Assembly (NCBI GenBank): GCA_945788205.1
Contig: CALZLE010000085.1
Span: 1 to 5,648 of the forward strand
Direction: 5' to 3'
DNA from: an uncultured Desulfuromonadales bacterium
Lineage (GTDB): Bacteria; Desulfobacterota; Desulfuromonadia; Desulfuromonadales; Geopsychrobacteraceae
DNA: 5,648 nucleotides
Part shown: positions 1 to 5,648 of the stretch, piece by piece
How the letters are laid out: every line of letters begins with the position of its first letter
Position numbering within the stretch: position 1 is the stretch's first letter
Made by a program: the position numbers and the translations under genes
The notes under the pieces: model-generated
What the model was told of the DNA's origin: nothing
What the model saw: only the letters and a program-made list of their open reading frames with translations
Database searches by the model: none

Positions 1-526
1 GGTCACGCAACAGAGTCTGAAACAACAGATTGCTCTGGTAGATCAGGAAACATTCTTATTTCACGATACCCTGGCGAATAATATCCGCTATTCAAAACCT
101 GAAGCGACAGAAGCTGAAGTTGAAGATGCCGCAAAAATGGCTTATGCCGATGATTTTATTCAAGAAATGCCGGAAGGTTATGCAACGGTTATCGGCGACC
201 GTGGTGTCCGTTTGTCGGGTGGACAGCGTCAGCGTATTTGTATTGCCAGGGCGATTTTACGCGATGCACCGATCTTATTGCTGGACGAAGCAACCAGCGC
301 TTTGGACACAGAGAGCGAAGCTGTCGTACAGCGGGCATTAAGTAACCTGATGCGTAATCGGACAACTTTTGTCGTCGCACATCGTCTCTCTACCGTCATG
401 CATGCAGATCGCATTCTTGTGCTGGAAGAAGGTGAGCTGAAAGAGCAGGGGACACACCAGCAGCTTCTCAAACAGGGTGGTTCTTATAAGCGTTTGTACG
501 ATATTCAGTTTCAGGAGCAGGACTGA
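1..526 (+). CDS. msbA: Lipid A export ABC transporter MsbA, C-terminal part of the ATPase domain (5'-truncated)
   Basis: The reading frame is open from the left edge (first full codon at base 2) to a TGA at 524-526, giving 174 residues of an ABC-type nucleotide-binding domain. Visible in order (fragment numbering): the Q-loop region with VDQETFLFHDTLANNIRY (residues 13-30), the ABC signature LSGGQRQR (71-78), Walker B plus D-loop ILLLDEATSALD (91-102) with the catalytic Glu after the Asp, and the switch histidine in VVAHRLSTV (H127). Walker A and the six-helix membrane domain must lie upstream of the window. The motif sequence is that of type IV exporters fused to their ATPase, as in MsbA, which flips core-lipid A across the inner membrane using ATP. 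The fragment alone could belong to another half-size exporter; the call as MsbA rests mainly on its coupling to acyltransferase, waaA and lpxK genes. The stop overlaps the next start by 1 nt (TGATG). Confidence 0.9.
   Translation, partial: VTQQSLKQQIALVDQETFLFHDTLANNIRYSKPEATEAEVEDAAKMAYADDFIQEMPEGYATVIGDRGVRLSGGQRQRICIARAILRDAPILLLDEATSALDTESEAVVQRALSNLMRNRTTFVVAHRLSTVMHADRILVLEEGELKEQGTHQQLLKQGGSYKRLYDIQFQEQD
513..517 (+). promoter_or_regulatory. Ribosome binding site of the DUF374 acyltransferase gene
   Basis: AGGAG lies inside the last codons of msbA, 8 nt before the ATG at 526. It supports that start and the TGATG stop-start coupling with msbA. Confidence 0.65.
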
Positions 527-1191
527 TGCGGATTAAAGATCGTCTCATGCTTGCAGTTGTTCCTGTTGTGGCTGCTGTTCTTATCCGACTGATTCACCTG
601 CTGGTTCGCACAGAAACCGTTGGCGTTGATCATTTAAAGGGCTGTTGGCAGCGGGGCGAACGGGTTATTATCTCCTTCTGGCATGATCAGTTGTTATTGA
701 TGGTCTTTGGCTACCCGGGAAAACACGCCAAACTGCTGATCAGTGCCTCAAAAGATGGCGAACTGCTTGCCCGAACTATGAAATATTTTCAGCAGAACAC
801 GGTTCGTGGATCCTCATCGCGTGGTGGCCGAGCGGCCTTTCGGCAGATGCTTGAGTTGGGCAAAGAGCCGGTCGATGTCGTTTTGACCCCCGATGGTCCT
901 AAGGGCCCACGACATGAGTTGAAGGATGGAGTCGTGCAGTTAGCTCGTATGAGTGGCAGACCCGTTGTACCGATGGCTTTTGCTTGCAGCCGAGGGCACC
1001 GTTTTGCTTCTTGGGACAAATTTATTTTCCCTTATCCCTTTTGCCGTGGCGTTTATGCTTTTGGCGAACCAGTCCGCTTTGATGCTGCTGAGGGGGTTGA
1101 GGTTTTTCGCGAACGTCTGATTGCAGCCATGGAATTAAATCAACAACAGGCACAAGCGCAGCTGGAGGTCTACGGTGTATCTGCTATATGA
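526..1191 (+). CDS. DUF374 / LPLAT-family acyltransferase, candidate lipid A late acyltransferase
   Basis: This encodes a 221-aa protein of the DUF374 branch of the lysophospholipid acyltransferase superfamily. Residues 7-27 are a hydrophobic segment likely to anchor or embed it in the inner membrane. The conserved blocks are SFWHDQ (50-55, with H53 as the probable catalytic base), SASKDGE (73-79), VRGSSSRGG (93-101), TPDGPKGPR (121-129) and GRPVVPM (144-150). This resembles the LPLAT block order, but the HX4D spacing is absent: the residue four places after H53 plus one is Leu58, whereas Asp54 follows H53 directly. The neighbours are lipid A and Kdo genes, so the natural inference is transfer of a secondary acyl chain to a lipid A precursor, as recalled for the LpxJ-type acyltransferases of epsilonproteobacteria. 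The exact substrate cannot be read from sequence. The start ATG overlaps the msbA stop by 1 nt and has an AGGAG site; the 3' end overlaps waaA by 17 nt. Confidence 0.87.
   Translation: MRIKDRLMLAVVPVVAAVLIRLIHLLVRTETVGVDHLKGCWQRGERVIISFWHDQLLLMVFGYPGKHAKLLISASKDGELLARTMKYFQQNTVRGSSSRGGRAAFRQMLELGKEPVDVVLTPDGPKGPRHELKDGVVQLARMSGRPVVPMAFACSRGHRFASWDKFIFPYPFCRGVYAFGEPVRFDAAEGVEVFRERLIAAMELNQQQAQAQLEVYGVSAI
1164..1169 (+). promoter_or_regulatory. Ribosome binding site fixing the GTG start of waaA
   Basis: GGAGGT sits 5 nt before the GTG at 1175, within the end of the upstream acyltransferase gene. This near-perfect Shine-Dalgarno sequence decides the GTG start and implies that waaA can recruit ribosomes on its own. 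Confidence 0.8.
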
Positions 1192-2467
1192 CCTGTTGCT
1201 GCTGATAGCGGCCGTATTTTTGGTTCCTTTCTATCTTTTGCGAAATTTTCGTTACGGTAAGAGTCGTTTGGGGCTTCGTGAGCGATTCGGATATTTATCC
1301 GAGGAGCGGCTACAGCTGTTGCAGAATCGTAAGGTTCTTTGGATACATGCCGTTTCTGTCGGTGAAACGCGTGCCGCTGAACCTCTGCTGAAAGAATTTC
1401 GGCAACGCTATCCCGAGCATTTGCTACTTCTGACGAACGTCACTGAAAGCGGCCACGCGATGGGGATGGAGAATCAGAATGTCGATTGCTGCATGTTTTT
1501 CCCTTTCGACTTCTCCTGGGTTGTACGTCGGATTTTAAAAGTTATAAATCCCGATCTGGTGGTCATTGTCGAAACGGAAATCTGGCCTAACTTTGTTCAT
1601 CAGGCGAATCTTCTAGAGATCCCACTGGTTTTGGTCAACGGTCGAATTTCTGATCGCTCTTATCCACGCTATCGGTTTTTTCGGCCACTATTGCGTTCCG
1701 TTCTGCAATATTTCTCGGCTTTTTGTATGCAGTCGCAACTTGATTCTGAGCGTATCGGTCAACTTGGAGCTGAGAGTTTACGGGTTAGGAATACGGGCAA
1801 CCTCAAGTTTGATCATGAGTTAAGAAATTTATCGGACGATGAAGTACAGGCTCTGCAAGCCTCCTTCTGTCTGCCAGATGACTTACCGATTTTCGTTGCC
1901 GGGAGTACCCACGCTGGTGAAGAGTCTCAATTGCTGGAAGTCTATCAGGCTTTGCTTGAGCAAGACCGCCAGCTTGGGTTGGTGCTGATTCCACGGCATC
2001 CTGAGCGCTGCCGCGAGGTTCAGTCGTTACTGGCAGAAAAGGGGATCGAGTACCGTCTTCGGAGTGGGCTTGAAGCCGGTCAGCCCGTTCTTACTTCCGG
2101 GCAGGTTCTGCTGGTTGATACCTTAGGCGAAGTTCTCGATCTTTACGCTGTATCGGACCTGGTTTTTGTCGGCGGGAGTCTGGTGCCGATCGGTGGTCAC
2201 AATTTACTTGAGGCTTGTTTACTCGGCAAGCCTGTGTTGTTCGGTCCGCACGTGCAGAATTTCCGGGTTATTTCCGAAAAGCTCATCCGTGCTGGAGCCG
2301 GTGTGAAGGTGATGAACCAGCGAGAACTGATAAAACAGAGCGCGGTGATGTTGGATGATCCGATTCGCCGTCGGGCGATGGGGCAGGCCGGCAGCTCACT
2401 GATTGCCGAAAACGCCGGGGCGACGGAACGCACGATGGATTTTATCTCACGGTATGTGAAAGACTGA
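1175..2467 (+). CDS. waaA: 3-deoxy-D-manno-octulosonic acid (Kdo) transferase
   Basis: The 430-aa product matches the usual size of WaaA/KdtA, the GT30-family inner-membrane enzyme that moves Kdo from CMP-Kdo onto lipid IVA. An N-terminal membrane helix (about residues 3-22) is followed by RLGLRERFG (31-39) and WIHAVSVGET (56-65), where E64 matches the catalytic glutamate. Further family motifs are ETEIWPN (133-139), NGRISDRSY (155-163), GSTH (243-246), IPRHPER (272-278), DTLGEV (315-320) and GGSLVPIGGHNLLE (333-346), the last two belonging to the nucleotide-sugar-binding C-terminal Rossmann domain. A block usually written TTxTxTG reads TNVTESG here (87-93), a conservative variant. Translation starts at GTG behind a strong GGAGGT and overlaps the upstream gene by 17 nt; the TGA overlaps the lpxK ATG by 1 nt. 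Whether it adds one, two or more Kdo residues cannot be told from the sequence. Confidence 0.96.
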   Translation: MYLLYDLLLLIAAVFLVPFYLLRNFRYGKSRLGLRERFGYLSEERLQLLQNRKVLWIHAVSVGETRAAEPLLKEFRQRYPEHLLLLTNVTESGHAMGMENQNVDCCMFFPFDFSWVVRRILKVINPDLVVIVETEIWPNFVHQANLLEIPLVLVNGRISDRSYPRYRFFRPLLRSVLQYFSAFCMQSQLDSERIGQLGAESLRVRNTGNLKFDHELRNLSDDEVQALQASFCLPDDLPIFVAGSTHAGEESQLLEVYQALLEQDRQLGLVLIPRHPERCREVQSLLAEKGIEYRLRSGLEAGQPVLTSGQVLLVDTLGEVLDLYAVSDLVFVGGSLVPIGGHNLLEACLLGKPVLFGPHVQNFRVISEKLIRAGAGVKVMNQRELIKQSAVMLDDPIRRRAMGQAGSSLIAENAGATERTMDFISRYVKD

Positions 2468-3537
2468 TGCGCGATTTATTCCGCTTCCATCGCAAACTCG
2501 CTCTGCAGGGGCCAGACAGCGGCGTAGAGTGGATCGTTTTTCTATTGCTGTTTCCTTGGGCATTACTCTATGGAACGGTCGGCTGGTTGCGTAGCAAATG
2601 TTATGCGTCGGGTCTGTTTGTCAGTTACCGTGCTGCTGTGCCGGTGGTTTCTGTTGGTAACCTCGCTGCGGGTGGAACAGGAAAAACGCCAGTTGTGGAT
2701 TGGCTGGTCAAGAATTTTCTGCAGCAGGGGAAAAAGGTCGCAGTTGTCAGTCGCGGTTATGGCGGTACTTTTTCCGGTGAAGTCGGGGTTGTTTCAAAAG
2801 GCGATGGCCTGTTACTTGATGCTGGTCAAGCAGGGGATGAGCCATATCTGCTTGCACGCAGAAATCCAACGTCTTATGTTTTTGTCGCCCGCAAACGAGC
2901 TGCTGGGGTTCGCGCCGCCGTCGAGAAGTTCTCTGCCGATATTGTGGTGCTTGATGACGGTTTTCAGCACCAGGCAGTCAGGCGAGACCTCGATTTGGTT
3001 TTGCTCGATGCTAAATATCCACTGGCTAATGGTTGGCCGCTGCCAGCAGGTTTATTACGAGAGTTCCCGGTGGCGTTGCAGCGTGCTGATTTATTATTAC
3101 TGACACGCTCAACGTCTGATACGATTTTCAAATCAGGTGCGACACCCGTTTTCGCCAGTCAGCACCGGTTGGCTGAAGAAGCTGTCTCTCTTGATGGGAA
3201 TTCCATCAGCTTTGCACAGCTTGCACAAAAGAAGCTGTTCGCTTTTGCCGGGATTGCAGACCCGAGTCATTTTTTTTCTGCCCTGACGGATGCCGGGTTG
3301 CCGATTGTCAGTAGCCTCCCTCTCGGGGATCATTGCGATTATGATTCAGCGACACTGAGAGACATAAAAGGTGCCAGTCAGGGTTGTGAGGCGTTGATCA
3401 CAACTGAAAAGGATGCGGTTAAACTGACTAACGATTGTTTTGATCTTCCGTGTTACCAAGTCCCGATGAGTGTTTTCCTTGAAAATGAAGCGGCTTTCAA
3501 GGAGGCCCTAGAACCTAGATTATGGAGCGAAAAATGA
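2467..3537 (+). CDS. lpxK: Tetraacyldisaccharide 4'-kinase
   Basis: This 356-aa protein is LpxK, the membrane-associated kinase that phosphorylates the 4' position of the tetraacyl disaccharide 1-phosphate, giving lipid IVA, the acceptor for WaaA. A hydrophobic N-terminal helix (about 22-40) would hold it at the inner membrane. The P-loop is SVGNLAAGGTGKTP (62-75, with K73 and T74), followed by VVSRGYGG (93-100), GDEP (123-126), the catalytic-site block DDGFQH (163-168), LPAGLLRE (192-199), FAGIADPSHFF (260-270) and TTEKDAVK (312-319), all in the order expected for the family. The ATG overlaps the waaA stop (TGATG) and has no good Shine-Dalgarno sequence, only a weak purine stretch around GTGAAAG. 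It therefore probably depends on ribosomes finishing waaA. The stop lies inside an ATGA shared with the next gene. Confidence 0.96.
   Translation: MRDLFRFHRKLALQGPDSGVEWIVFLLLFPWALLYGTVGWLRSKCYASGLFVSYRAAVPVVSVGNLAAGGTGKTPVVDWLVKNFLQQGKKVAVVSRGYGGTFSGEVGVVSKGDGLLLDAGQAGDEPYLLARRNPTSYVFVARKRAAGVRAAVEKFSADIVVLDDGFQHQAVRRDLDLVLLDAKYPLANGWPLPAGLLREFPVALQRADLLLLTRSTSDTIFKSGATPVFASQHRLAEEAVSLDGNSISFAQLAQKKLFAFAGIADPSHFFSALTDAGLPIVSSLPLGDHCDYDSATLRDIKGASQGCEALITTEKDAVKLTNDCFDLPCYQVPMSVFLENEAAFKEALEPRLWSEK
3499..3518 (+). other. Strong Shine-Dalgarno sequence plus short CTAG inverted repeat at the end of lpxK
   Basis: AAGGAGG (3499-3505) is followed by CTAG-AAC-CTAG (3508-3518), which could pair as a 4-bp stem with a 3-nt loop. 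The Shine-Dalgarno sequence serves no obvious start in linear form: the nearest in-frame ATG (3522) is 16 nt away. If the stem formed, the effective distance would be about 5 nt. The sequence is plainly there; the regulatory meaning is a guess, and the stem is weak. Confidence 0.25.
3524..3527 (+). promoter_or_regulatory. Ribosome binding site selecting the 3534 start of the Trm112-like gene
   Basis: GGAG lies 6 nt before the ATG at 3534. An alternative in-frame ATG at 3522 is preceded by AAGGAGG (3499-3505), but 16 nt away, too far for ordinary initiation. The 3534 start also gives the usual ATGA coupling with lpxK and a protein beginning just before the LLEIIACP-type family motif. Confidence 0.6.
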
Positions 3538-3707
3538 CAGTACGCCCTGAGTTAATGGAAATCCTTGCCTGCCCGAAATGCAAGCAATCAGTTGATCTTA
3601 CAGAAGACGGTTTGGCCATTAATTGCCAGGCTTGTCGCCTGAGCTTTCCGGTCCGCGATGGGGTTCCGGTGATGTTGATCGATGAAGCAACAACTATAGA
3701 GACGTAA
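3534..3707 (+). CDS. Trm112/YcaR-like small zinc-ribbon protein
   Basis: The 57-aa product has the compact Trm112 fold signature: an N-terminal helix ending in MEILACPKC, with C13-x2-C16, and a second pair C31-x2-C34, followed by the family hallmark LSFPVRDGVPVML (36-48). All four cysteines of a zinc site are present, whereas E. coli YcaR, as I recall it, keeps only part of the set. In eukaryotes Trm112 activates methyltransferases; the bacterial protein has no settled role, but genes of this type often sit beside lpxK, as here. The ATG overlaps the lpxK stop by 4 nt (ATGA), and waaF starts 2 nt after the TAA. An in-frame ATG at 3522 would add four residues (MERK) but has poor ribosome-site spacing. 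The family call is firm; the function is not known. Confidence 0.88.
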   Translation: MTVRPELMEILACPKCKQSVDLTEDGLAINCQACRLSFPVRDGVPVMLIDEATTIET

Positions 3708-3709
3708 GC

Positions 3710-4741
3710 GTGGGAGCGAAAAAACAATTAGCTGATTGTTCAATCCAGCGGATTTTAGTGCGGTCCACCAATTGGATTGGTGATGCTGTGATGACAACAC
3801 CCGCACTGGGTGCCATCCGGGCTCAATTTCCGACTGCGGAGATTGTGTTGCTTGCGACCCCTTTGGTTGCCGAGCTTTTTCATCATCACCCCAGTGTTGA
3901 TCGGATTATCGTTTACGATAAAAAAGCATCTCACGCGGGTTTCAAAGGCTTACTGAAATTAACAGCTCAGCTGCGGAAGCAGAAGTTTGATTTGGCGATT
4001 CTGCTGCAGAATGCAATTGAGGCGGCGATCATCGCTGCATTGGCTGGTATTCCTCGTCGGGCAGGCTATACGACTGATGGCAGACGTTTGTTGCTGAACT
4101 ACCCGGTACCGGTGACAGCTAAGGATAAGTGCCTGCATCATACGGAGTACTATTTAAAGCTTCTGAAGTCTCTTGGAATTGCGGGCGGCGATAATGTCCT
4201 CGCGTTGAACTGCAGCACAGATGAGCTGGGTTGGGCTAAGTCTCTGACTCCTGACCAGGCACCGATAGTCATTAATCCGGGGGCTGCGTACGGTTCAGCA
4301 AAGCGATGGTTTCCTGAGCGTTTTGCTGAAGTTGCCGATGCATTATCGGAACAGTATCAAGCGCCGATCCTGCTGACTGGTGGCCCGGGGGAGCTGGAAA
4401 TTGGAGCAGATATTGCGGCTGCAATGAAAACCGAGCCACTGAATTTTATCGGTAAAACCTCAGTTCGTGAAATGATGGCTATTATGTCGGCGGGTCGCCT
4501 GTTGATTACCAATGATTCAGGGCCGATGCATGTCGGCGCAGCTTTTGGTATCCCAATTGTCGCTGTTTTTGGGCCGACGGATCACACGACGACATCGCCG
4601 CATTCCGAGAAGGTAAAGATTGTTCGCAAAGAGTTTGATTGCGCCCCCTGCCTGCTACGCCAATGCCCAATAGACCATCGCTGTATGCTGGCTATTGAGG
4701 CCGCTGATGTTATTGCCGCCGCGCAGGAACTGCTGTCGTGA
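3710..4741 (+). CDS. waaF: ADP-heptose:LPS heptosyltransferase II
   Basis: This 343-aa GT9-family glycosyltransferase adds the second L-glycero-D-manno-heptose of the inner core at the cytoplasmic face of the inner membrane. The N-terminal acceptor domain opens with ILVRSTNWIGDAVMTTPAL (15-33), where NWIGD carries the catalytic-type Asp25. The ADP-heptose-binding half shows NPGAAYGSAKRWF (189-201), TGGPGE (223-228), TNDSGPMHVGAAFGIP (267-282) and FGPTDHTTTSP (287-297). Four cysteines cluster near the end (C311, C314, C319, C325), a pattern common in WaaF. The start is GTG at 3710: an in-frame stop at 3683-3685 excludes anything longer except through non-start codons, and the next in-frame GTG (3758) would remove the first beta strand. 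Its ribosome site is weak (AGAGA at 3698-3702), so it is probably coupled to the preceding gene 2 nt away. The last codon overlaps the waaC start (GTGA). Confidence 0.94.
   Translation: MGAKKQLADCSIQRILVRSTNWIGDAVMTTPALGAIRAQFPTAEIVLLATPLVAELFHHHPSVDRIIVYDKKASHAGFKGLLKLTAQLRKQKFDLAILLQNAIEAAIIAALAGIPRRAGYTTDGRRLLLNYPVPVTAKDKCLHHTEYYLKLLKSLGIAGGDNVLALNCSTDELGWAKSLTPDQAPIVINPGAAYGSAKRWFPERFAEVADALSEQYQAPILLTGGPGELEIGADIAAAMKTEPLNFIGKTSVREMMAIMSAGRLLITNDSGPMHVGAAFGIPIVAVFGPTDHTTTSPHSEKVKIVRKEFDCAPCLLRQCPIDHRCMLAIEAADVIAAAQELLS
4725..4729 (+). promoter_or_regulatory. Ribosome binding site of waaC
   Basis: AGGAA inside the end of waaF lies 8 nt before the GTG at 4738. It supports the GTGA-overlap start, which is also where the conserved WaaC N-terminus begins. 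Confidence 0.55.
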
Positions 4742-5648
4742 AAGTTCTCATCGTTAAAGTGAGTGCACTGGGGGATGTTGTCCATGCCCTACCTGTGCTG
4801 CAACATATTTTCACCGCACACCCCGAGGCTCAGATCGACTGGCTGGTTGAAGAAGCATTTGTCGATCTGCTTGACGGTCATCCGCTGATAAACCAGGTGA
4901 TTCCTTTACGCACCAAACGATGGCGGAAGTTGCCTGTGCTGGAGATGCTGACTGAAGTTAGGCAGTTTTCCAGTTTGCTGCGGAGTGAAACGTATGACAT
5001 CATTCTAGATCTGCAGGGAAATAGCAAAAGTGGACTTTTTACGTTTCTTTCTCGCGGTCAGAAGAAATACGGTTTCGACCGAAAAAATGTTCGTGAGTTG
5101 CCAAATTTGCTGGCAACCCGTTACCATGTTTCTCTAAATGAAAATGAACACCACATTGCCCGGCGTTCTTTGGCGATTGCAAAAGCAGCTTTTCCTGGAG
5201 ATATTGATGTTCCATCTGCCGGGCCACTGCCGGTCGAAGAGAAGAGTCGTGAAAGGGTAGAAGCGCAGCTGGAAAGCTATGGGCTGGCTGGTGAGAAAAT
5301 TATTGTTTGCCATTATGGGACGACCTGGACAACGAAACTGTGGGCTTTATCGGCTTGGCAGGAGTTGGCCAAACATCTAGTTGAGGAGATGGGGATACAT
5401 CCGGTATTGACCTGGGGCAACGTTGAGGAAAAACAGGCTGCTGAAGAGATCATCAGCAGTGTTGATGGTCGGGCTGTTTTGTGGCCACGGGGGAGCTTGC
5501 AGGACTTTGTCGCTTTGATGGCATCCGCTGATCTTGTTATTGGCTGCGATACGGGTCCGATTCATATTGCTGCAGCGGTTGGAACATCAACAGTTTCTCT
5601 TTTCAGAGTCACCGATGCGACGAGAAACGGGCCGGAAGGTAAGGAACA
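4738..5648 (+). CDS. waaC: ADP-heptose:LPS heptosyltransferase I (3'-truncated by the window edge)
   Basis: An open frame from GTG at 4738 to the right edge gives 303 complete codons; WaaC proteins are usually about 320-350 aa, so only the C-terminal tail is missing. The N-terminus MKVLIVKVSALGDVVHALP (1-19) is diagnostic: it parallels the E. coli WaaC start, with catalytic Asp13. DWLVEE (34-39), DLQGNSKS (91-98, the acceptor-site motif DAQGLxKS in E. coli), HYGTTWTTKLW (192-202, with K200 matching the nucleotide-sugar lysine) and GCDTGPIHIAAAVGT (269-283) follow in order. Where many GT9 enzymes, including the neighbouring WaaF, have GPTD, this one reads RVTD (290-293). The enzyme transfers the first heptose to Kdo2-lipid A in the cytoplasm. 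The start overlaps the waaF stop by 4 nt (GTGA), so the two heptosyltransferases are probably made together. Confidence 0.93.
   Translation, partial: MKVLIVKVSALGDVVHALPVLQHIFTAHPEAQIDWLVEEAFVDLLDGHPLINQVIPLRTKRWRKLPVLEMLTEVRQFSSLLRSETYDIILDLQGNSKSGLFTFLSRGQKKYGFDRKNVRELPNLLATRYHVSLNENEHHIARRSLAIAKAAFPGDIDVPSAGPLPVEEKSRERVEAQLESYGLAGEKIIVCHYGTTWTTKLWALSAWQELAKHLVEEMGIHPVLTWGNVEEKQAAEEIISSVDGRAVLWPRGSLQDFVALMASADLVIGCDTGPIHIAAAVGTSTVSLFRVTDATRNGPEGKE

Noticed and set aside
120..341. A 73-aa plus-strand open frame over the msbA ATPase region
   Set aside because: It overlaps the ABC signature and Walker B coding sequence in the wrong frame and has no motif of its own.
229..471. Minus-strand open frame of 80 aa opposite msbA, and similar 60-78 aa minus-strand frames along the window
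   Set aside because: All lie antisense to well-supported genes. Their products are Arg/Ser-rich complements of those genes, with no ribosome site or family resemblance noted.
2570..3103. A 177-aa plus-strand open frame inside lpxK, shifted by one base
   Set aside because: It is fully contained in lpxK, which has every family motif in its own frame. The alternative product is rich in Cys, Trp and Ser with no recognisable domain, as expected for a shadow frame.
3522..3533. Longer start (MERK extension) for the Trm112-like gene
   Set aside because: The ribosome site upstream is 16 nt away, while ATG 3534 has GGAG at 6 nt and the ATGA overlap; family members also start close to the conserved helix.
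3758..3760. Downstream in-frame GTG as the waaF start
   Set aside because: Starting here would delete the conserved first beta strand (IQRILV) that leads into NWIGD.
1..5648. Intergenic elements such as promoters, terminators, riboswitches, tRNAs, CRISPR repeats or mobile elements
   Set aside because: Coding sequence covers the window with at most 2 nt between genes, and I saw no long repeats, terminator-like GC stem plus T-run, or transposase motifs.

Overview
This window is a continuous run of plus-strand genes for building the inner parts of lipopolysaccharide (LPS), cut at both ends. It comes from a Gram-negative bacterium. The gene set and order (msbA, a DUF374-type acyltransferase, waaA, lpxK, a Trm112-like small protein, waaF, waaC), with a balanced base composition, most resemble a deltaproteobacterium of the Desulfuromonadales/Geobacter type. 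That assignment is inferred from gene order and protein flavour; no search was run.

Layout, left to right: the 3' end of the lipid A flippase gene msbA (1-526); a 221-aa DUF374/LPLAT acyltransferase (526-1191); Kdo transferase waaA (1175-2467); tetraacyldisaccharide 4'-kinase lpxK (2467-3537); a 57-aa zinc-ribbon Trm112/YcaR-like protein (3534-3707); heptosyltransferase II waaF (3710-4741); and the 5' part of heptosyltransferase I waaC (4738 to the right edge). There is no intergenic space beyond 2 nt. Adjacent genes overlap by 1, 17, 1, 4 and 4 nt and are once separated by 2 nt, which argues for one transcript with translational coupling. I see no promoter, terminator, RNA gene, mobile element, CRISPR array or origin, and no gene-free stretch.

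Together the genes form an assembly line at the inner membrane. LpxK adds the 4'-phosphate to make lipid IVA. WaaA adds Kdo. A late acyltransferase, possibly the DUF374 protein, adds secondary fatty acids. WaaC and WaaF add the first and second heptoses of the inner core, and MsbA flips the core-lipid A to the periplasmic face.

Nothing here amounts to a previously undescribed system. The points most worth a second look are the DUF374 acyltransferase, which lacks the usual HX4D spacing and sits where a lipid A late acyltransferase would be expected; the tiny Cys4 protein coupled to lpxK; and some unusual translation-start arrangements at the lpxK/Trm112/waaF junctions.
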